Part shown: positions 15,700 through 24,914 of the stretch, piece by piece | Numbering within the stretch: position 1 is the first letter of the stretch | Layout: each line of letters opens with the position of its first letter | Assembly: GCA_018208355.1 (NCBI GenBank) | Contig: CP062796.1 | Coordinates: 1,458,494 to 1,522,493 of the forward strand | Source: Candidatus Fermentithermobacillus carboniphilus | GTDB taxonomy: Bacteria > Bacillota > Sulfobacillia > Fermentithermobacillales > Fermentithermobacillaceae | Direction of reading: 5' to 3' | Length of the DNA: 64,000 nucleotides | Program-made: the position numbers and the translations under genes | Notes under the pieces: generated by a model | Databases searched by the model: none | What the model was told of the DNA's origin: nothing | Seen by the model: the letters and a program-made list of their open reading frames with translations, nothing else

Positions 15700-17120
15700 A
15701 GGCAGCCCAAGAGGAGGCCGTGCATGTTTTCTCGGTAAACGGGTGTGACCTGGCGTTTGACTCAGCGACCGGGAGTCTGCACAGCCTGGATCCGGTGGGT
15801 AAAGCGGTCCTGCAGTACGCCTGCCGGGCGGGTATCGACCGTCGCATAAGGCAAGACCCGGCTTTCGAAAAAAGATTCCTGGAAGAAGTAAAAGGAGCCC
15901 TTTTCCCGCGGTTTACCCGTGAAGAGGTTGAGGCGGCCTGGGAAGAGGCCCTGCCGCTTATCGGCAAAACACTCTGGGGGGATGATTTTACCCTCCAAGC
16001 CGCCGCGGAAGAAAACTCAGACGGGCCTGAAATTGGTTCCCTGAAGGCCCTTTGCCTCAATGTGGCTCACGACTGTAATCTTGCGTGTGAATACTGTTTT
16101 GCGGCTCGCGGCCATTTTGGCGGAAAACCGCAGTTGATGCCACCTTCGGTGGCTATGTCTGCCATGGACTTTCTCGTGAGTCAGTCAGGAAAAAGGCGCT
16201 ACCTTGATGTGGACTTTTTCGGCGGAGAGCCTCTTATGGCTTTTGACACGGTCAAGGAAGCTGTGGGTTATGCCAGAAGGCTGGAGAAAACCACCGGGAA
16301 GATTTTCAGGTTCACGCTCACCACAAATTGCGTTCTACTCGACGCGGAGGTCGACGAATTCCTCAATGCCGAGGGAATCAGCGTCATCTTGAGCATTGAC
16401 GGAAGGCCGGAAGTTCACGACCGCATGAGGAAGCGTTCGGGTGGAAGTCCCAGCCATGCTACGGTTCTGAGAAACGCCCTCAGGCTTGTTCAGTCCAGGC
16501 AGGGCCGCGATTACTATGTCCGGGGCACATTCACTCGGCATAACCTCGACTTTTACGAGGACGTAAAATACCTTTACGCGCAAGGATTCAGGAGGATGTC
16601 GCTGGAACCTGTTACGGGTGGGCGAGGGGAGGATTGGGCTATAACTGAACAAGACCTCCCTGCCTTAAGAGAGGCTTATTCCAGACTCGCGGCCTTCTGG
16701 AAGGAGACTTTCGAAAAGGGGGACCCTTTTTCCTTCTATCACTTTGAGATAGGCCTCGATGGTGGAGTCTGCAAGGAAAAACGAATAACGGGATGCGGTG
16801 CCGGATACGAGTATCTGGCGGTCACGCCCGACGGTTCAATCTATCCCTGTCACCAGCTAGTGGGTAAGCCGGAGTTTAACATGGGAAATGTATCAGATGG
16901 CATAGTAACGCCTGCCCTGATGAGGCGCTTTTACGAAGCCCGTGTCCCGTACAAGCCCCGCTGCATAAAATGTTGGGCAAGGTACCTCTGCGGGGGAGGG
17001 TGTCATGCCGGGGCCCTTCTTTCGACCGGAGATATCAAAGAACCCGACCCCCTGGCATGCCTCATTATGAAAACGAGACTAGAATTTGCACTATATGTCC
17101 AATATATAAAGGGCATTTAG
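15684..17120 (+). CDS. scfB: SCIFF maturase, radical SAM/SPASM thioether-forming enzyme
   Basis: 478 residues. Radical SAM motif CNLACEYC (CxxxCxxC) near residues 130-140, after an N-terminal peptide-recognition domain, and a C-terminal SPASM domain with CGAGYEYLAVTPDGSIYPC and RCIKCWARYLCGGGC for auxiliary iron-sulfur clusters. It should join cysteine sulfurs of ScfA to alpha carbons. The start overlaps scfA by 16 bases; GTG 15720 with GAGGAGG close upstream is an alternative. Short distance and overlap indicate one transcript. Confidence 0.92.
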   Translation: MPGAVKAAQEEAVHVFSVNGCDLAFDSATGSLHSLDPVGKAVLQYACRAGIDRRIRQDPAFEKRFLEEVKGALFPRFTREEVEAAWEEALPLIGKTLWGDDFTLQAAAEENSDGPEIGSLKALCLNVAHDCNLACEYCFAARGHFGGKPQLMPPSVAMSAMDFLVSQSGKRRYLDVDFFGGEPLMAFDTVKEAVGYARRLEKTTGKIFRFTLTTNCVLLDAEVDEFLNAEGISVILSIDGRPEVHDRMRKRSGGSPSHATVLRNALRLVQSRQGRDYYVRGTFTRHNLDFYEDVKYLYAQGFRRMSLEPVTGGRGEDWAITEQDLPALREAYSRLAAFWKETFEKGDPFSFYHFEIGLDGGVCKEKRITGCGAGYEYLAVTPDGSIYPCHQLVGKPEFNMGNVSDGIVTPALMRRFYEARVPYKPRCIKCWARYLCGGGCHAGALLSTGDIKEPDPLACLIMKTRLEFALYVQYIKGI

Positions 17121-17339
17121 CAGGAATTTCTTAAGCGGGATAGAATATCACTTTTTGGTGGGTTAAAACTGAAGCGGAAAACCTGTGCCTGGTAGTATCC
17201 GTCTTACGCCCTCCAAAGAGTGTACAAGCCACGCGGAAAGGAGGGAAATGCTGCACTGAAGGGGGAAATAATTTTGACGAACCGGCTGGATTCTTCGAAT
17301 CTCCGGAGGAGGCGCCGGTGATGTGAAAGTGCAGCTTCT

Positions 17340-18767
17340 GTGATGAAACACCTGCTTTCTTATGCGGATGGGAAAACCTTATATGCCCTCCGACAAAGAT
17401 TACTCAGCCTGTTGCCGAGAAAAAAGCCTAAAGGGGTTTTTATCTACGTTACTTCCGGGTTGCTTTTTGCCATCCTTTTGGTCCTTCTTTTCTTCTCCAG
17501 CACAAATGCCACCTATATGGTATCTGTCGACGGCGAAGTCCTCGGATATACCAAAGATAAAAGCCTTCTCGATAAAATCGTGAGCCGCCTCTCGGAGGAA
17601 GAAGCGTTCCGGGTTGGTGCTGAAGTCAGAGTGGGAAGCAAGATATCTCTTCAAAAGGTTAAGGAAACCAGCGATGACGTACAACTCCTGGAACCCGATA
17701 AGCTGGGTGAGGTTCTCAAAGGAAAACTCAAATTCTTGGCCAAGGGCTTCGTCATCTCGGTCGACGGAAAAGATGTGGTGGCCCTATCCTCTGAGGAAGA
17801 GGCCAGGGGTGTCCTTTCTGACCTTCGAACCAATTACATAAAAAATATAGTCGAAGCTGGGCACGCAACTGTGGAAGAAGTACTCATCAAAGAAAAAATA
17901 GACATCGCCGAGAAAGAGGTACCCACCAGCATCTTCAGGAACAGGGACGAAGCGGCCAGGATCCTGGTTCGCGGTACCGATAAGATCATGACGTACGTGG
18001 TCCAACGTGGAGACAGCCTGTGGACAATAGCGGCTGCCAATCACCTCACCGTAGACGACCTGAGAAAGGCCAATCCTGAAATCAAAGGCGATTTCATACG
18101 GGAAGGGCAAAACCTGAACCTTGTAGTGCCCAACCCCTATGTCACCCTTGCGAGCAGAGAAACAGTCACGTATAAGGTATCGATCCCATTTTCTGTGCAA
18201 GTATCTTACGACGATAGCATGTGGCCGTGGCAAGAGAAAGTTATCCAGGAGGGGAAGAGCGGCGAGAAAGAGATAACCGAGCAGATTCTCCGCGAAAATG
18301 GAAAAGAAGTGCAGCGAATAAAGATCTCGGAGAAAATAATCTCCTATCCTGTGACAAAAAAGATCGTGAGAGGGAGCAAGCAGGTCCCCGCTATGGGCTC
18401 CGGCCAGATGGTATGGCCTGTTCAGGGTTCCATCACGTCCTATTTCGGCTGGCGCTGGGGGTCGTACCACCAGGGGATAGATATCGGAGCACCAGCAGGT
18501 ACCCCAATCCGTGCAGCCGATTCCGGGATGGTGAGTTTTGCGGGTTGGAACGGTGGATACGGTTACCTCGTCAAGATAGATCACGGTGGCGGCAAGGAAA
18601 CCTGGTACGCGCACATGTCCAAAATTGCGGTATCTGTGGGCCAGAAGGTTTCTAAAGGCGAGGTAATAGGATATGTGGGTTCGACGGGCAACTCGACAGG
18701 ACCACACCTGCACTTTGAGGTGCGTGTCGGAGGGACCGCCGTCAACCCCCTGAACTACTACAAGTAG
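17340..18767 (+). CDS. LysM-G5-M23 family cell wall peptidase
   Basis: 475 residues. One N-terminal transmembrane segment (about 34-54), then a region of unknown fold, a LysM module (about 218-262, VQRGDSLWTIAAANHLTVDDL), a G5 domain (about 275-350) and a C-terminal M23 domain (about 370-475) with HQGID, HMS and HLHFEV, so the LytM zinc ligands are present. Expected to bind and cut peptidoglycan outside the membrane. GTG 17340 and ATG 17343 are both possible starts; neither has a strong ribosome site. The 219 bases upstream hold no gene I can support. Confidence 0.88.
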   Translation: MMKHLLSYADGKTLYALRQRLLSLLPRKKPKGVFIYVTSGLLFAILLVLLFFSSTNATYMVSVDGEVLGYTKDKSLLDKIVSRLSEEEAFRVGAEVRVGSKISLQKVKETSDDVQLLEPDKLGEVLKGKLKFLAKGFVISVDGKDVVALSSEEEARGVLSDLRTNYIKNIVEAGHATVEEVLIKEKIDIAEKEVPTSIFRNRDEAARILVRGTDKIMTYVVQRGDSLWTIAAANHLTVDDLRKANPEIKGDFIREGQNLNLVVPNPYVTLASRETVTYKVSIPFSVQVSYDDSMWPWQEKVIQEGKSGEKEITEQILRENGKEVQRIKISEKIISYPVTKKIVRGSKQVPAMGSGQMVWPVQGSITSYFGWRWGSYHQGIDIGAPAGTPIRAADSGMVSFAGWNGGYGYLVKIDHGGGKETWYAHMSKIAVSVGQKVSKGEVIGYVGSTGNSTGPHLHFEVRVGGTAVNPLNYYK

Positions 18768-18835
18768 ACAATTTTACATAGCTGAAAAAAGCGCCGGGAT
18801 TGGAACCATTTACTTACCAGTCTCCGGCGGTTCTG

Positions 18836-18905
18836 TGCAGGGTGTAAAAGCATCTTTGTAGAAAAAGTAGAGTATGTTGCGGCTTTTTACACTCTGCAGT
18901 TTTTT
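18836..18905 (+). terminator. Long-stem terminator or attenuator between the M23 gene and murA
   Basis: TGCAGGGTGTAAAA (18836-18849) pairs with TTTTACACTCTGCA (18886-18899), one G-T pair, followed at once by six T. The loop is about 36 bases. A second, weaker stem (GCCGGGATTGG near 18793 with CCAGTCTCCGGC near 18818) lies just before it. The terminator stands only about 30 bases before murA, so it either ends the M23 transcript or regulates murA; I cannot tell which. Confidence 0.6.
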
Positions 18906-18936
18906 CAGGTGAAACGGAACCGGGAGTAGACAGGGT

Positions 18937-20190
18937 ATGGCTAAATTGATCATCGAGGGAAAGAAAAGGCTATCTGGCGAAGTGAGGATAGGCGGCTCCA
19001 AGAACTCGTCGGTCGCTTTGATCCCCGCTGCTTTGTTGGGGGAAGGCCCGTCGACGCTGGACAATGTCCCGCTCATACGGGACGTACAGGTATTTGCTCA
19101 GATCCTTAAGGATCTGGGGGCGTCGGTAACTCTCGACCGCAACACCATGACTGTTGCTCCAAATGGTTTTTCGTCGCATGTGGCCCCTTACGACCTCGTT
19201 AGGAAGCTACGGGCTTCTTACTACCTGATGGGGGTATTGCTCGCCAAATTTGGAAAGGCAGAAGTGGGCCTTCCGGGTGGGTGCGATATCGGACCCAGGC
19301 CCATCGACCAGCACCTCAAGGGATTCAGAGCATTGGGCGCCGAGGTCACTGTTGAAGGCGGGGTAGTCAAGCTTTTCGCCAAAAAACTCACGGGAGCACC
19401 GGTTTATCTCGATATCCCGAGCGTGGGTGCGACAATCAACATCATGCTTGCTGCGTCGTTGGCTGAAGGTACCACAGTCATCGAAAACGCCGCAAAAGAG
19501 CCTCACGTAGTTGACCTGGCTAACTTCCTCAACGCTATGGGTGGAAGGGTTTTGGGGGCCGGGACAGATGTCATCAGAATAAAGGGCGTAAAAAGGCTGC
19601 ACGGCGCTCCACATTCCGTCATTCCGGACGATATGGAAGCAGCCACATACATGATGGCGGCGGTTGCCACCGGAGGAGATGTGGAAGTCAAGGGGGTCAT
19701 CACGAAGCACCTGGAACCTGTTACCGCCAAGCTCAAAGAGGCCGGAGCGGTGATCGAGCAAAACGGGGACTACATCCGGGTGATTGGTCCCGAAAGACCC
19801 AACCCCGTCAACGTGAAAACCTTGCCCTATCCGGGGTTTCCCACTGATGCCCAGCAACCGCTCGTTGCTGTCCTGGCGCGTTCTACCGGTGTCAGCGTGG
19901 TGCAGGAATCTATGTACGACAACCGCCTGGGTTACGTCAGCGAACTCATCAAGATGGGTGCCAAGATCAAGGTCGAAGGCAGGACCGCGATCGTGGAAGG
20001 CGTACCCAGGCTGGTGGGTGCGCCCGTGACCACCAATGACTTAAGAGCCGGAGCGAGCCTCGTAGTGGCGGGTCTTTCCGCGGAAGGCACCACCGAGATA
20101 TATGGTTTGGAGATCATAGATAGGGGCTACGAACTCATAGAGGAAAAACTTTCTGCTATTGGCGCAAAGGTTTTCAGGGTTGAAAACTAG
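18937..20190 (+). CDS. murA: UDP-N-acetylglucosamine 1-carboxyvinyltransferase
   Basis: 417 residues. First committed step of peptidoglycan synthesis: adds enolpyruvate from PEP to UDP-GlcNAc in the cytoplasm, the target of fosfomycin. GGSKNSSVALIP near the N-terminus binds substrate, and the active-site cysteine is Cys116 in GGCDIGPRP, so fosfomycin sensitivity is expected on that residue. The frame is full length. ATG 18937 follows a hairpin with a T-run. Confidence 0.94.
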   Translation: MAKLIIEGKKRLSGEVRIGGSKNSSVALIPAALLGEGPSTLDNVPLIRDVQVFAQILKDLGASVTLDRNTMTVAPNGFSSHVAPYDLVRKLRASYYLMGVLLAKFGKAEVGLPGGCDIGPRPIDQHLKGFRALGAEVTVEGGVVKLFAKKLTGAPVYLDIPSVGATINIMLAASLAEGTTVIENAAKEPHVVDLANFLNAMGGRVLGAGTDVIRIKGVKRLHGAPHSVIPDDMEAATYMMAAVATGGDVEVKGVITKHLEPVTAKLKEAGAVIEQNGDYIRVIGPERPNPVNVKTLPYPGFPTDAQQPLVAVLARSTGVSVVQESMYDNRLGYVSELIKMGAKIKVEGRTAIVEGVPRLVGAPVTTNDLRAGASLVVAGLSAEGTTEIYGLEIIDRGYELIEEKLSAIGAKVFRVEN

Positions 20191-20237
20191 AGATACTGCG
20201 ACTCGTCCCCGCTTTTAAGCGTATTTATCTGCTAGAG

Positions 20238-20243
20238 TATAAT
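20238..20243 (+). promoter_or_regulatory. Putative -10 box upstream of the HtrA gene
   Basis: A perfect TATAAT lies 100 bases before the HtrA start in the 150-base gap after murA. A convincing -35 box is not visible (TTTTAA near 20213 is the best), so this is only a candidate. Confidence 0.35.
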
Positions 20244-20342
20244 AATCCCTGACGGAAAGGAAAGCAGGCTCTAATCTTCGTTAATTGACTCAAAGGGTCC
20301 GGCTTTCTCTTTGAAGCGGGATCTTTCACGGGGGTGGATCGT

Positions 20343-21503
20343 ATGTCTTTCGAGTTGCCGGAGAAACCGAGGCGTTCTCCCTTATGGTCATACCTCATGG
20401 TTGGAATAGTTGGTGCCGTCATAGGGGGACTTCTCGTCGTGGGGATAGTCCCTCAGGTGATAGTCAACCGCATGCACTCGCTTGAACTGTCTTACTCGGG
20501 ACCGGTTACCGCGCCGGGTCAAAGCGGGGCGATTCCCCTCCAGCATGAGGGGGGCCAGAGTTCGAGTGATCCCTGGGAGGTCGTCTCGCAAGCCGCGGAA
20601 AAGGTGAGCCCGGCCGTAGTAGGCATAGTGAACAAATCCGTGGCCTACCGGGACTTTTTCGGCAATGTGTATGAGGGCGAAAGCTCCGGTTCGGGTCTCG
20701 TAATCACGCAGGATGGATATATAGTTACCAATTACCACGTAGTTGAAGGGGCAAGGAGCCTGACAGTTTTCCTGAGTGACGGGAAGACGCTTCCGGCGAA
20801 GGTGGTCGGCGGTGACCCTGCCACGGACCTTGCCGTGATTAAGGTTGATGCGTCGGGGCTTCCTACGGCCCAGTTCGGAGATTCGTCCCAGCTTAAACCG
20901 GGTCAGCTTGCCATAGCCATAGGCAATCCCCTCGGGATGCAGTTCAAGAGGACGGTGACGGCAGGGGTTATCTCGGGTCTTGACAGGGTTTTGAAACTCG
21001 GAGATGGGTATATGCGTCTCATCCAAACCGACGCGGTGATAAACCCGGGCAACAGCGGCGGTCCTCTCGTCAACGCACGGGGTGAAGTTATCGGGATAAA
21101 CTCGAGTAAGATCGATGCCCAGGCGGTCGAAGGTATGGGCTTTGCCATCCCGTCCAACGAGGTAAAGCGAATCGTGCAGCAGATCATGGAAACCGGTAGG
21201 GTTAGAAGGGCGAGATTGGGAATCAGCTACATCGACAAAACTACTGCGGACCTCTATTACCCGCAAATCAAATTTGACAAAGGTATTTACGTTTTCGACG
21301 TTGTACCCGGCGGGCCGGCTGCCAAGGCGGGCTTGAAGAAGGGTGATATCATCGTTGAATTTAACGGTACTCCGGTGAATGATGCCGCGACGTTCTGGTT
21401 CCTGATTTACGACAGTTCTCCGGGCCAAACCGTGCGCGTGAAGATACTGCGAGACGGCCGCGAGATGGTCCTCAACGTGGTTCTCGGAGAGGAGGTCAAG
21501 TGA
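20343..21503 (+). CDS. HtrA/DegP-like membrane-anchored serine protease
   Basis: 386 residues from ATG 20343; the frame from GTG 20334 would place its start inside the ribosome site CGGGGGTGG. One transmembrane segment (about 17-40), then a trypsin-like domain with triad His132 (NYHVVEG), Asp162 (TDLAVIKV) and Ser238 (GNSGGP), and one PDZ domain (about 285-380). Expected to degrade misfolded proteins on the outer face of the membrane. Followed by a large hairpin before the convergent PBP gene. Confidence 0.93.
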   Translation: MSFELPEKPRRSPLWSYLMVGIVGAVIGGLLVVGIVPQVIVNRMHSLELSYSGPVTAPGQSGAIPLQHEGGQSSSDPWEVVSQAAEKVSPAVVGIVNKSVAYRDFFGNVYEGESSGSGLVITQDGYIVTNYHVVEGARSLTVFLSDGKTLPAKVVGGDPATDLAVIKVDASGLPTAQFGDSSQLKPGQLAIAIGNPLGMQFKRTVTAGVISGLDRVLKLGDGYMRLIQTDAVINPGNSGGPLVNARGEVIGINSSKIDAQAVEGMGFAIPSNEVKRIVQQIMETGRVRRARLGISYIDKTTADLYYPQIKFDKGIYVFDVVPGGPAAKAGLKKGDIIVEFNGTPVNDAATFWFLIYDSSPGQTVRVKILRDGREMVLNVVLGEEVK

Positions 21504-21513
21504 GTTTCGTCGA

Positions 21514-21566
21514 GTGACCCCAGCATTCCGGGCAAAAGACGCTACTTCCGGGCTTGCTGGGGTCAC
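21514..21566. repeat. Perfect 12-bp inverted repeat between convergent genes
   Basis: GTGACCCCAGCA (21514-21525) and TGCTGGGGTCAC (21555-21566) pair perfectly around a 29-base loop. It lies 11 bases after the HtrA stop and 62 bases before the end of the convergent PBP gene. There is no T-run on either side, so a standard intrinsic terminator is not proven; a bidirectional stop or mRNA 3' stabiliser is possible. Confidence 0.6.
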
Positions 21567-21627
21567 CTATTGAGTTAAACCGCCTACAAGCGCTCGCAAT
21601 CAGTTAGCGCATCCTACGTCACCTGTT

Positions 21628-23850
21628 TCACCTATTGGCGTTAACCTTGTCTTTACTCTCCTTGGTCGTTCCGGGAGCTGTAGGAAGACGGAGAAGATCA
21701 TCGGGTTCTATGGTCCCGGATGGTCCGGGTGAGGCCGGAGCTTCTCGGGGCATTATGTTCGGGACGTCGGCTGCGTCCGGGCCTTCTCCTTCCTGCCCAG
21801 AAGTCTTTTTCCCGGGGAACAGGAACTCAAACAGGTGATTGATATTGCATACCGGGAGCGAGGCGCCCTTTTTCACGACTTCCAGATGCCTCTTGAAGCA
21901 AGTTGGACCTGCCAAGTAACCTGATTCGTCACATACCTCGACCCACGCCACATTTGAAGGAAGAGGCCAATCCTTGAACGGCTCACCCTTCAGAGCTTCT
22001 GCCATGAATTTAGCCCATATTGGCCCGGCTACGGTGCCTCCGGTTCCCTGTAGCGATTTCTCCCTATTATCCCAGCCCACGTATACGGCACAGGCCAGTT
22101 CTCGGGTGTACCCTACGAACCATGCTTCTTTGAGATCGTCGGTTGTACCGGTTTTCCCGGCAGCTGGCCTGCCCCCCAAAAAGCCAGCGAGACCTTCTCC
22201 AGTCCCTCCTGGTCCCAGGACTGACCGAAGCAGGCTGGTTACGATGTAACATGTGCCCGGGTCCAGTACTTGCGTTCGCTTGACCGAATTTTCCTCGATG
22301 ACATTCCCGCGCGCGTCGATCACTTTGAGGATGGCCAGAGGTTCGGGCCGGACCCCCTGAGCGGCCAAGGTGGCGGCACCCACGGCCATCTCGAGGGGCG
22401 TCACTTCAGATGTACCGAGAGCCAGGGGGATGCTTGCCTCGAGTGGGCTCTTTATGCCCATTTTCCTGGCGTATTCGACGATCTTTGAGGGGCCGATCTC
22501 GCTGGCCCACCTGGTGGCGACCACATTATCGGATATGGCCACGGCCTGTCTGATATTTAGAGGAGCGTAATGATAGGGGCGTCTTCCGAAATCTGTGGGT
22601 CTGTACGTGTCGGCGGCGGTTTTCCCCTGATACTCAACGGGCTCGCACATTCTGGTCTCGGTCACCTGGTGGCCCAAGTCAATGACGGCTGTATAAAGGA
22701 AAATCTTAAAGGCCGAACCCGGCTGCCTTCTGACCTGGTAGGCTCTATTGAGCTGGGTTTCGGACCAGTCCCTGCCTCCTACCAAGGCCTTGATATAGCC
22801 CGTTGAAGGTTCGATGGCGACCAGTGCTCCCTGAGGCTGCGTGATGCCGCGGGCGTCCTTGACCCCTTCGGGGATGTACCTTTTGAAGGCCTCCTCTGCC
22901 GCCCTCTGCATGTCCAGGTCCAGGGTGGTATATATCTGAAACCCGCCCCGGTATATCTGGGACGCGATCTCAGGGTGGCGCTCTTTGATTTGGGATATGA
23001 CGTAATCCACAAAGTACGGGGCTTGGCTTTTGGGAAGTCCCGCAAGGCGGATTTTTTGGGCCTTTGCCTCATCGCGCTCCTGTGGAGTTATGTACCCTTG
23101 TTGGGTCATGAGGTCGAGGACCATGTTCCTTTTCTCGATGGCAAGATCCATGTTGTGGTATGGAGAGTAATTCTCGGGGCTGGCTATGATCCCGGCCAGG
23201 GTCGCAGACTCGGAAAGGGTCAGGTCTTTGACGGATTTTCCAAAATACAGGCGGGACGCGACTTCACACCCGTAGCTGCCGTGCCCGAGGTATATCTGAT
23301 TGAGGTACATGGTGAGGATCTCTTCTTTCGTGTATCGCATCTCGAGCTTGAGCGTGTAAACGGCCTCGAGGAGCTTCCGTTTCAGAGTCCTCTCATCGCT
23401 GAGGAAGAGGTTTTTCGCCAGCTGCTGGGTGATTGTGCTTCCGCCTTCAACGATCCTGCGGGCCTTAAGGTTTCTCAAAAGGGCTCTTCCTAGAGACTCA
23501 AGATCTATGCCGTGGTGGCTGTAAAACCGCTTGTCCTCCACGGCGACTACTGCTTGCTTTAAGCTATCGGGAATCTCATTTGACGGCACTATGATCCTGT
23601 TTTGGACGAAAAGAGACGAAACAAGCCTGCCTTTGGCATCATAAACCCTGGTTGCCTGGGGAACTTGTATTTCGGGCAAAGGCAAGAACAGAAATAAGGC
23701 GAAGAAAACGGCGGTAAAGAGAAGGCCCGAGATGATGGTCGCTTTGACCAGGAAAGCCCCTACTGTGCTGAAGCTGGGCAGCGCACGATACTGCCGTCTT
23801 TTGGGTTGGGCTTGTTCTCTGGCAGCACTTTCTGCTTTATTCATCTGCAT
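21628..23850 (-). CDS. Class A penicillin-binding protein (PBP1A type)
   Basis: 740 residues. One N-terminal membrane segment (about 33-55), a GT51 transglycosylase domain with EDKRFYSHHGID and TITQQLAKNLFL, and a transpeptidase domain with the SxxK serine Ser379 (GSAFK, Lys382), SDN and KTGTT. It polymerises and cross-links peptidoglycan outside the membrane. The C-terminus is a Pro/Gly-rich acidic tail of about 60 residues. The ATG at 23850 has GGAAGGAG 5 bases upstream on the minus strand. The first part of the gene overlaps nothing; it is convergent with HtrA. Confidence 0.93.
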   Translation of the reverse strand: MQMNKAESAAREQAQPKRRQYRALPSFSTVGAFLVKATIISGLLFTAVFFALFLFLPLPEIQVPQATRVYDAKGRLVSSLFVQNRIIVPSNEIPDSLKQAVVAVEDKRFYSHHGIDLESLGRALLRNLKARRIVEGGSTITQQLAKNLFLSDERTLKRKLLEAVYTLKLEMRYTKEEILTMYLNQIYLGHGSYGCEVASRLYFGKSVKDLTLSESATLAGIIASPENYSPYHNMDLAIEKRNMVLDLMTQQGYITPQERDEAKAQKIRLAGLPKSQAPYFVDYVISQIKERHPEIASQIYRGGFQIYTTLDLDMQRAAEEAFKRYIPEGVKDARGITQPQGALVAIEPSTGYIKALVGGRDWSETQLNRAYQVRRQPGSAFKIFLYTAVIDLGHQVTETRMCEPVEYQGKTAADTYRPTDFGRRPYHYAPLNIRQAVAISDNVVATRWASEIGPSKIVEYARKMGIKSPLEASIPLALGTSEVTPLEMAVGAATLAAQGVRPEPLAILKVIDARGNVIEENSVKRTQVLDPGTCYIVTSLLRSVLGPGGTGEGLAGFLGGRPAAGKTGTTDDLKEAWFVGYTRELACAVYVGWDNREKSLQGTGGTVAGPIWAKFMAEALKGEPFKDWPLPSNVAWVEVCDESGYLAGPTCFKRHLEVVKKGASLPVCNINHLFEFLFPGKKTSGQEGEGPDAADVPNIMPREAPASPGPSGTIEPDDLLRLPTAPGTTKESKDKVNANR

Positions 23851-23872
23851 TATGTCTCCTTCCTGGCAGTCT

Positions 23873-23901
23873 AGCTTAGCAGTACCGTTCCTTTACCGCA
23901 A
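23873..23901 (-). promoter_or_regulatory. Candidate promoter for the PBP gene
   Basis: On the minus strand TTGCGG (23901-23896) and TAAGCT (23878-23873) are 17 bases apart, 23 bases before the PBP start. The -10 box is weak. Confidence 0.35.
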
Positions 23902-23947
23902 CCCGGGCCTACCCTCACTTTCCTATGTTTTATCCCATACCCATTTC

Positions 23948-23956
23948 TGATATAAT
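23948..23956 (+). promoter_or_regulatory. Extended -10 promoter upstream of speE
   Basis: TGATATAAT at 23948-23956 is an extended -10 element (TG-N-TATAAT) 54 bases before speE. The -35 region (TTTTAT at 23928) is weak, which is usual for extended -10 promoters. Confidence 0.5.
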
Positions 23957-24009
23957 TCGTTCGACGTCTGGCTGACATTTTCCCAATTCAAACTCGGGAG
24001 GCTCGATTC

Positions 24010-24843
24010 TTGGAAGTATGGTTTACTGAAGAATGGTTGCCGGGACTCAGGATCTCGGCCCAGATAAAATCAGTCGTCTACACCAAACGCACCAAGTTCC
24101 AGGAACTTTGCATTTTCGACACGGTGGAATTCGGCAGGATGCTGGTGCTCGATAACGTGATACAGACCACCGAAAAGGACGAGTACATATACCACGAGAG
24201 CCTCGTTCATGTCCCGCTCCTGAGTCACCCCAATCCCGAAAAGGTCCTCATCATCGGGGGTGGCGACGGCGGGGCCCTCAGAGAAACACTGAAACATCCT
24301 CAGGTAAAGGAAGCCACCCTGGTGGACATCGACGGTGAAGTTATAGAAGCTGCCAAGACGTATCTTCCTTCCTGGAGTAGCTCGTTTTCTGATAAAAGGG
24401 CCCGGGTTCTCGTGGAAGACGGGCTGAACTATGTGGCTACCACCCGGGACCGTTTTGACGTTGTGTTGGTCGATTCTTCGGACCCCGTCGGACCAAGCGA
24501 AGCCCTATTTCGGCCCGAGTTCTACTCTTCTATCGCGAAAGTCCTGCGTCCGGGTGGAGTGATGTGCGCGCAGACGGAAAGTCCCATCGCCACCCCGGCG
24601 GTCGTCCGCGACATATTCCATAGGATATCGAGAGTCTTTCCGGTGACAAGACTCTACACGGCCCCGGTTCCGAGCTACCCGGGTGGGTGGTGGAGCTTCA
24701 CTTGCGGTTCTTTGGGTTCGGACCCGAAAGTTCCCATGCGCAAGCCGGAAGAATCCTGGGAACTCAAATTCTATTCTCCCGAAATCCACGAAAGACTGTT
24801 TATACTGAACCCCAAACTGAAGAAGGATGTTGGCATAATCTAG
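24010..24843 (+). CDS. speE: Spermidine synthase (polyamine aminopropyltransferase)
   Basis: 277 residues. Transfers aminopropyl from decarboxylated SAM to putrescine. The N-terminal beta part (LRISAQIKSVVYTKRTKFQEL) and the cofactor motif VLIIGGGDGGALRE with DDSSDPVGPS-type acceptor loop (VDSSDPVGPSEAL) are standard. TTG 24010 with GGGAGGC nine bases upstream. Followed after 72 bases by speB. Confidence 0.93.
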   Translation: MEVWFTEEWLPGLRISAQIKSVVYTKRTKFQELCIFDTVEFGRMLVLDNVIQTTEKDEYIYHESLVHVPLLSHPNPEKVLIIGGGDGGALRETLKHPQVKEATLVDIDGEVIEAAKTYLPSWSSSFSDKRARVLVEDGLNYVATTRDRFDVVLVDSSDPVGPSEALFRPEFYSSIAKVLRPGGVMCAQTESPIATPAVVRDIFHRISRVFPVTRLYTAPVPSYPGGWWSFTCGSLGSDPKVPMRKPEESWELKFYSPEIHERLFILNPKLKKDVGII

Positions 24844-24864
24844 CAATTCCATGAGATATTCAGG

Positions 24865-24894
24865 GATTCTGGCGCGAGCTTGGGCGCCAGAATC
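24865..24894 (+). repeat. 11-bp perfect hairpin between speE and speB
   Basis: GATTCTGGCGC (24865-24875) pairs with GCGCCAGAATC (24884-24894) around an 8-base loop. No T-run follows. It lies inside the probable speE-speB operon, 21 bases before the speB start; attenuation, partial termination or mRNA protection are all possible. Confidence 0.55.
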
Positions 24895-24914
24895 TCTGTA
24901 CGGAGGGACATAGA

